NCBI GenBank assembly: GCA_022703335.1
Contig: JAKLDV010000014.1
Span: 1-34,446, forward strand
DNA length: 34,446 bases
Reading direction: 5' to 3'
Source of the DNA: Elusimicrobiota bacterium
GTDB lineage: Bacteria; Elusimicrobiota; Elusimicrobia; FEN-1173
This document shows positions 31,940-34,446 of this stretch, piece by piece. Each line of letters begins with the position of its first letter. Within the stretch, counting starts at the first letter, position 1. The notes under the pieces are model-generated. The model did not search any database and was not told the DNA's origin. It was given only the letters and a program-made list of their open reading frames with translations. The position numbers and the translations under genes were made by a program.

Positions 31940-33151
31940 TTAATTGGACAGCGGTTGGTTTTTGAAGGAAAGCGCCGGGGCGGAGATGGTTTCTCCGTCC
32001 CAGAGTTCCAGGGAGGCGAGGGAATCGGCCACCACGGCGTCGAGGTTGATCTTTTTTTCCAGTTCAAGGGCCTTGTGGACCGGCATCATGGTCTTGGGAT
32101 GCCGCGACATCAGGGAACAGCAGTCCTTGTAGGGCTGGATGGAGAGGTCGTAGGTGCCGATTTTTTGCGCCAGGCGGACGATGTCGTCCTTGTCCTGCGA
32201 GATGAGGGGGAGGAAAACGGGGATCTTCAGGTCGGCCTGGGCCGCCGCGATGTTCTCCAGCGTTTGACTGGCCACCTGGCCGAGACTGTCTCCGGTGACC
32301 AGCGCCTTGCACCGTCGACGTTCGGCCAGTTTTTCGGCGGTCTTGAACATGAATCGGCGAAAAAGGACCATCTCGTACATGCTGGGCACGTCCAACGCGG
32401 CTTTCAGCTGAAAATGGTAGTGCGGAATGAGGTAGAGGCGGGAGCCGGGGCTGTAGAGAAGCAGTTGCTTGTGCAGAGAGAAAATTTTGGTGTCGCGCAG
32501 TTCTTCCGCCCGGCGGAACGGGTGGAAATGCAGCAGGTGCACCATCGCGCCCCGCCGAGCCAGCAACCAGGCCGCGACGGGGGAATCGATCCCGCCGGAA
32601 AAAAGGCAGAGCACTCGGCCGGAGCTGCCCTGCGGCATGCCGCGCAGCCCGGGCTTCCGTTCGCTGTAGACGAAAACCTCGTCGGCTAAAATCTCCACGT
32701 AGATGGCCAGGTCGTGCCGCTCCAGGTCCACTTTGAGGCCGTATTTTTCCACCACCGCTCGGCCCAGGCGGTTGCATATTTCCTGGGAGGAGAGCGGGAA
32801 AGTTTTGTCGGCCCGGTGGGAGTAGACCTTGAAGGCGCGCGCGGCCGGGTGGGCCGCGGCGCAATCCAGTCCCGCCTGTAAAATGGGTTCCCATTCGCGC
32901 GGCACGCTTTGGGCCAAGGCATACCACGCCACACCGAACACCTGATTCAAGTGGGATTCCAGCCGCCCTTTTTCGAACCCCGGGGACAGGCGCACCACGA
33001 CCCGTCCCGATTCCACGCGAACGCCTTCGGCGTCCGGCCCCAGCCGTTTTTCGATATCGTTGCGGAGCCGTCGTTCGAAAAACGAACGGTTCTTCCCCTT
33101 GGTGCCGATTTCGGAGTAGTGAACCAGCAAAATGTCGTTCATGTCAGCCAT
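31940..33151 (-). CDS. thiI: tRNA 4-thiouridine synthetase ThiI
   Basis: Adenylates and thiolates U8 of tRNA, and in some bacteria also donates sulfur for thiamine. The 403-residue chain has an N-terminal ferredoxin-like and THUMP region (KNRSFFERRLRNDIEKRLG; KVDLERHDLAIYVEIL), then a PP-loop ATPase domain with SGGIDSPVAAWLLA. No C-terminal rhodanese domain is present, so the catalytic cysteine for persulfide relay seen in the longer E. coli form is absent, as in the Bacillus type. The ATG is at 33151, with a second in-frame ATG at 33142; neither has a clear ribosome site. It is transcribed toward the terminator at 31891. Confidence 0.95.
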   Translation of the reverse strand: MADMNDILLVHYSEIGTKGKNRSFFERRLRNDIEKRLGPDAEGVRVESGRVVVRLSPGFEKGRLESHLNQVFGVAWYALAQSVPREWEPILQAGLDCAAAHPAARAFKVYSHRADKTFPLSSQEICNRLGRAVVEKYGLKVDLERHDLAIYVEILADEVFVYSERKPGLRGMPQGSSGRVLCLFSGGIDSPVAAWLLARRGAMVHLLHFHPFRRAEELRDTKIFSLHKQLLLYSPGSRLYLIPHYHFQLKAALDVPSMYEMVLFRRFMFKTAEKLAERRRCKALVTGDSLGQVASQTLENIAAAQADLKIPVFLPLISQDKDDIVRLAQKIGTYDLSIQPYKDCCSLMSRHPKTMMPVHKALELEKKINLDAVVADSLASLELWDGETISAPALSFKNQPLSN

Positions 33152-33156
33152 GATAC

Positions 33157-33193
33157 AAAAAAAGTCCGTCGGCCGCCGGTTTGTCGACGACGG
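33157..33193 (-). terminator. Hairpin terminator candidate between the DUF4340 gene and thiI
   Basis: On the minus strand, CCGTCG (33193-33188) pairs with CGACGG (33171-33166) across a 16-base loop. It is followed two bases on by seven T residues (33163-33157). It lies 28 nt after the DUF4340 stop and just before thiI. Loop size makes it less than ideal. Confidence 0.5.
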
Positions 33194-33220
33194 GCATTTT
33201 CGCGGGGAGCGAGAGGGCGG

Positions 33221-34147
33221 TTATTTGCGGTTGTCGGCGGGCCGGAGCCGTTGGAGCCCGGAAAAGAGCCCGTCCCAGTCGTTGGCGGAAATCCAAAAGA
33301 GGCTGGGTTCCTCGTTGCGACGGAGCGGATATCGGTTTTGAACGGCGTCTTTTTCGCCGGCGTCGAGGCGGACGGTTTTTCCGGAACTAAAAAGGACTTC
33401 CAGGCTGTTCTTAGTCGTCAACAAACCGAATTTTTTTGTGTCGGAGGAGGCCGGGGGATCGATGAATTCCTCCACGCTCAGGACGCGCAGCGAGGCAAGG
33501 AAATTTTCAACCGCCGACGTTTCCGCGGTCTTCCCGGCGAGGGTCCAGGTGTCCGAGGCGCGGAGCAGTTCCAGAGCGGTTTTCTCCCGGCGGAACACCA
33601 GTCGGTGGATGCCGTCGGCGGGGTCCGTCTTGAAGAGGCGCCGTTCGCGCCAGCGGGCGAGCGGCTGGGTGAGCGCGTCCCGCTCCACGCCTTTGGCCAG
33701 ATACACCTCCGGCCGCCCCGGCCGGCGGAGGTAGATGTGGAGGAAGTCCGGGGCCGTTTTCCCGAAGAGCCATTCGGCCGGCTCTTTTCCTTGCGGACCC
33801 CAAACGCGCACCAGAATGGCGCTGGAATCGTTCACTTCATAGAGAGAATGCGTCTCCGCGCGGTCGGTGAGGCGTTCGTCCGTCGACAGGGAGGAGAGGG
33901 AGGAAAAAAGAAGCTTCAGCGTTTCGGCGTCCGCCGGATAGTCCAGAGGTTGTTGCAGGGTCCACTCGTCGCCGGACTTCTGGAAAAGAAGACGCGCGTC
34001 GGGGCGGACGATCTCCAATTTTTCCGGAGATGCCGGCAATTCGGGAAGGGGCGGTTTGGGCGCGGGGCGGGGGATTTTAACGGCGATCGTTGCCGCCGTG
34101 ACGAGAAGGAGAATGCCGAGAAGCCGTTTCAGCCAGGAGGGAAGCAT
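33221..34147 (-). CDS. DUF4340-domain protein
   Basis: 308-residue protein with an N-terminal membrane anchor (LKRLLGILLLVTAATIAV) and a periplasmic part containing DUF4340-like repeats. Markers are EWTLQQPLDYPADAETLKLLFSSLSSL, AEWLFGKTAPDFLHIYLRRPG, VYLAKGVERDALTQ and RLFKTDPADGIHRLVFRR. The family is usually encoded beside GldG/GldF-type ABC transporters and is thought to be part of that complex. Here it follows a GldG-like gene after one base (stop at 34149-34151, start at 34147), so the two are coupled. Confidence 0.9.
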   Translation of the reverse strand: MLPSWLKRLLGILLLVTAATIAVKIPRPAPKPPLPELPASPEKLEIVRPDARLLFQKSGDEWTLQQPLDYPADAETLKLLFSSLSSLSTDERLTDRAETHSLYEVNDSSAILVRVWGPQGKEPAEWLFGKTAPDFLHIYLRRPGRPEVYLAKGVERDALTQPLARWRERRLFKTDPADGIHRLVFRREKTALELLRASDTWTLAGKTAETSAVENFLASLRVLSVEEFIDPPASSDTKKFGLLTTKNSLEVLFSSGKTVRLDAGEKDAVQNRYPLRRNEEPSLFWISANDWDGLFSGLQRLRPADNRK

Positions 34148-34148
34148 G

Positions 34149-34446
34149 TCAGGTCGCGGGGTTCCGTTGAAAGAGGGACCGGACCCGCTCGCGTTGTTTC
34201 CGCCGGTTCTGCCAGCGCCACAGCCCGCCCGCCAAGACCACGACAGGAAGCAGAAAGTAGCCCGCCAGTTTGAATCCCTGTTTGGCGGGGTCGGACAGGG
34301 GGCGGATGGGGCGGAACGGAGAGTTTTTCGACGGAATGGAGAGAAAGTTCGGATCCTGGGCGAGCCATTCGCTGAGACTCGCCAGGGTGGTCAGGTTGGT
34401 TTCCGGCACGGGCATGTGGGGGGCGGCGTAAAAGGCCGTTCCGAAG
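34149..34446 (-). CDS. GldG-like ABC-transporter accessory protein, C-terminal end (partial)
   Basis: Partial gene that runs off the window end; the open frame covers the last 98 residues. The visible part includes APHMPVPETNLTTLASLSEW, a proline-rich stretch (SFRPIRPLSDP region), and a C-terminal membrane segment LAGYFLLPVVVLAGGLWRW followed by a basic tail (QNRRKQRERV). This matches the end of the auxiliary proteins (ABC_transp_aux/GldG) that pair with an ABC permease. The DUF4340 gene lies 1 nt downstream, supporting the assignment. The rest of the operon lies outside the window. Confidence 0.7.
   Translation of the reverse strand, partial: FGTAFYAAPHMPVPETNLTTLASLSEWLAQDPNFLSIPSKNSPFRPIRPLSDPAKQGFKLAGYFLLPVVVLAGGLWRWQNRRKQRERVRSLFQRNPAT

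Noticed and set aside
31553-34273. Two plus-strand open frames (31553-32689 and 32909-34273) opposite thiI and the DUF4340 gene
   Set aside because: They cover recognised minus-strand genes, have Gly/Arg-rich composition and no family motifs.

Overview
The window is about 62-65% GC with very high coding density. It reads as the chromosome of a Gram-negative-type (diderm) bacterium. The evidence is a minimal MlaEFD lipid transporter, a TolQ/TolR/TonB set, two lipoproteins with clear lipoboxes, two predicted outer-membrane proteins, the MEP isoprenoid pathway (IspD, IspF) and a RadA/DnaB/Alr housekeeping block. I cannot assign a phylum from sequence reading alone. The mix resembles uncultured diderm lineages such as Elusimicrobiota, Omnitrophota or Acidobacteriota, but that is a guess. 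No insertion sequence, prophage, CRISPR array or rRNA is visible, and there is one tRNA (Thr, UGU).

Layout. (1) Bases 1-16593 are an unbroken co-directional run with gaps of at most 46 nt and many ATGA overlaps: dnaB (3' part), alr, mlaE-mlaF-mlaD, a bifunctional-nuclease-family gene, radA, a PIN/TRAM membrane protein, ispD, ispF, cysS, rlmB-like, then a surface-glycan cassette (GT-C transferase fused to a lipid-binding-like domain, polyprenyl-phosphate GT2, sulfotransferase-like protein), then L-serine dehydratase. (2) 16594-18485 holds a promoter with a structured leader, an unrecognised secreted cysteine-containing protein, a CoA-binding protein, a short tandem repeat and tRNA-Thr. (3) 18533-21915 is a probable operon of a duplicated HEAT-repeat lipoprotein followed by TolQ/ExbB, TolR/ExbD and TonB. 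(4) 21969-24095 has a small zinc-ribbon-like protein and ParA/ParB. (5) 24092-31868 is envelope-oriented: a secreted protein with an Ig-like end, a secreted thermonuclease-TPR protein, a HAMP-only membrane protein, a small lipoprotein, a GT4 glycosyltransferase, two paralogous outer-membrane proteins and the NfeD protease-slipin pair. It ends at a strong, probably bidirectional terminator (31891-31920). (6) 31940-34446 on the minus strand holds thiI, a DUF4340 protein and the 3' end of a GldG-like ABC-transporter accessory gene.

How the parts may work together. Much of the accessory content concerns the envelope: lipid transport across the periplasm, proton-motive-force-driven energy transfer, glycan or lipid-linked sugar transfer and sulfation, and membrane-protein quality control. 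Two observations deserve most attention. First, the HEAT-repeat lipoprotein encoded just upstream of TolQ/TolR/TonB carries a TonB-box-like segment in its central linker (residues 288-296), suggesting it is the partner of that TonB. Second, the GT-C glycosyltransferase is fused in frame to a domain resembling DUF2993/LmeA. LmeA is a phospholipid-binding factor that supports a GT-C mannosyltransferase in mycobacteria, so the fusion may join enzyme and helper in one chain. A nine-G tract sits at the start of that fused domain.
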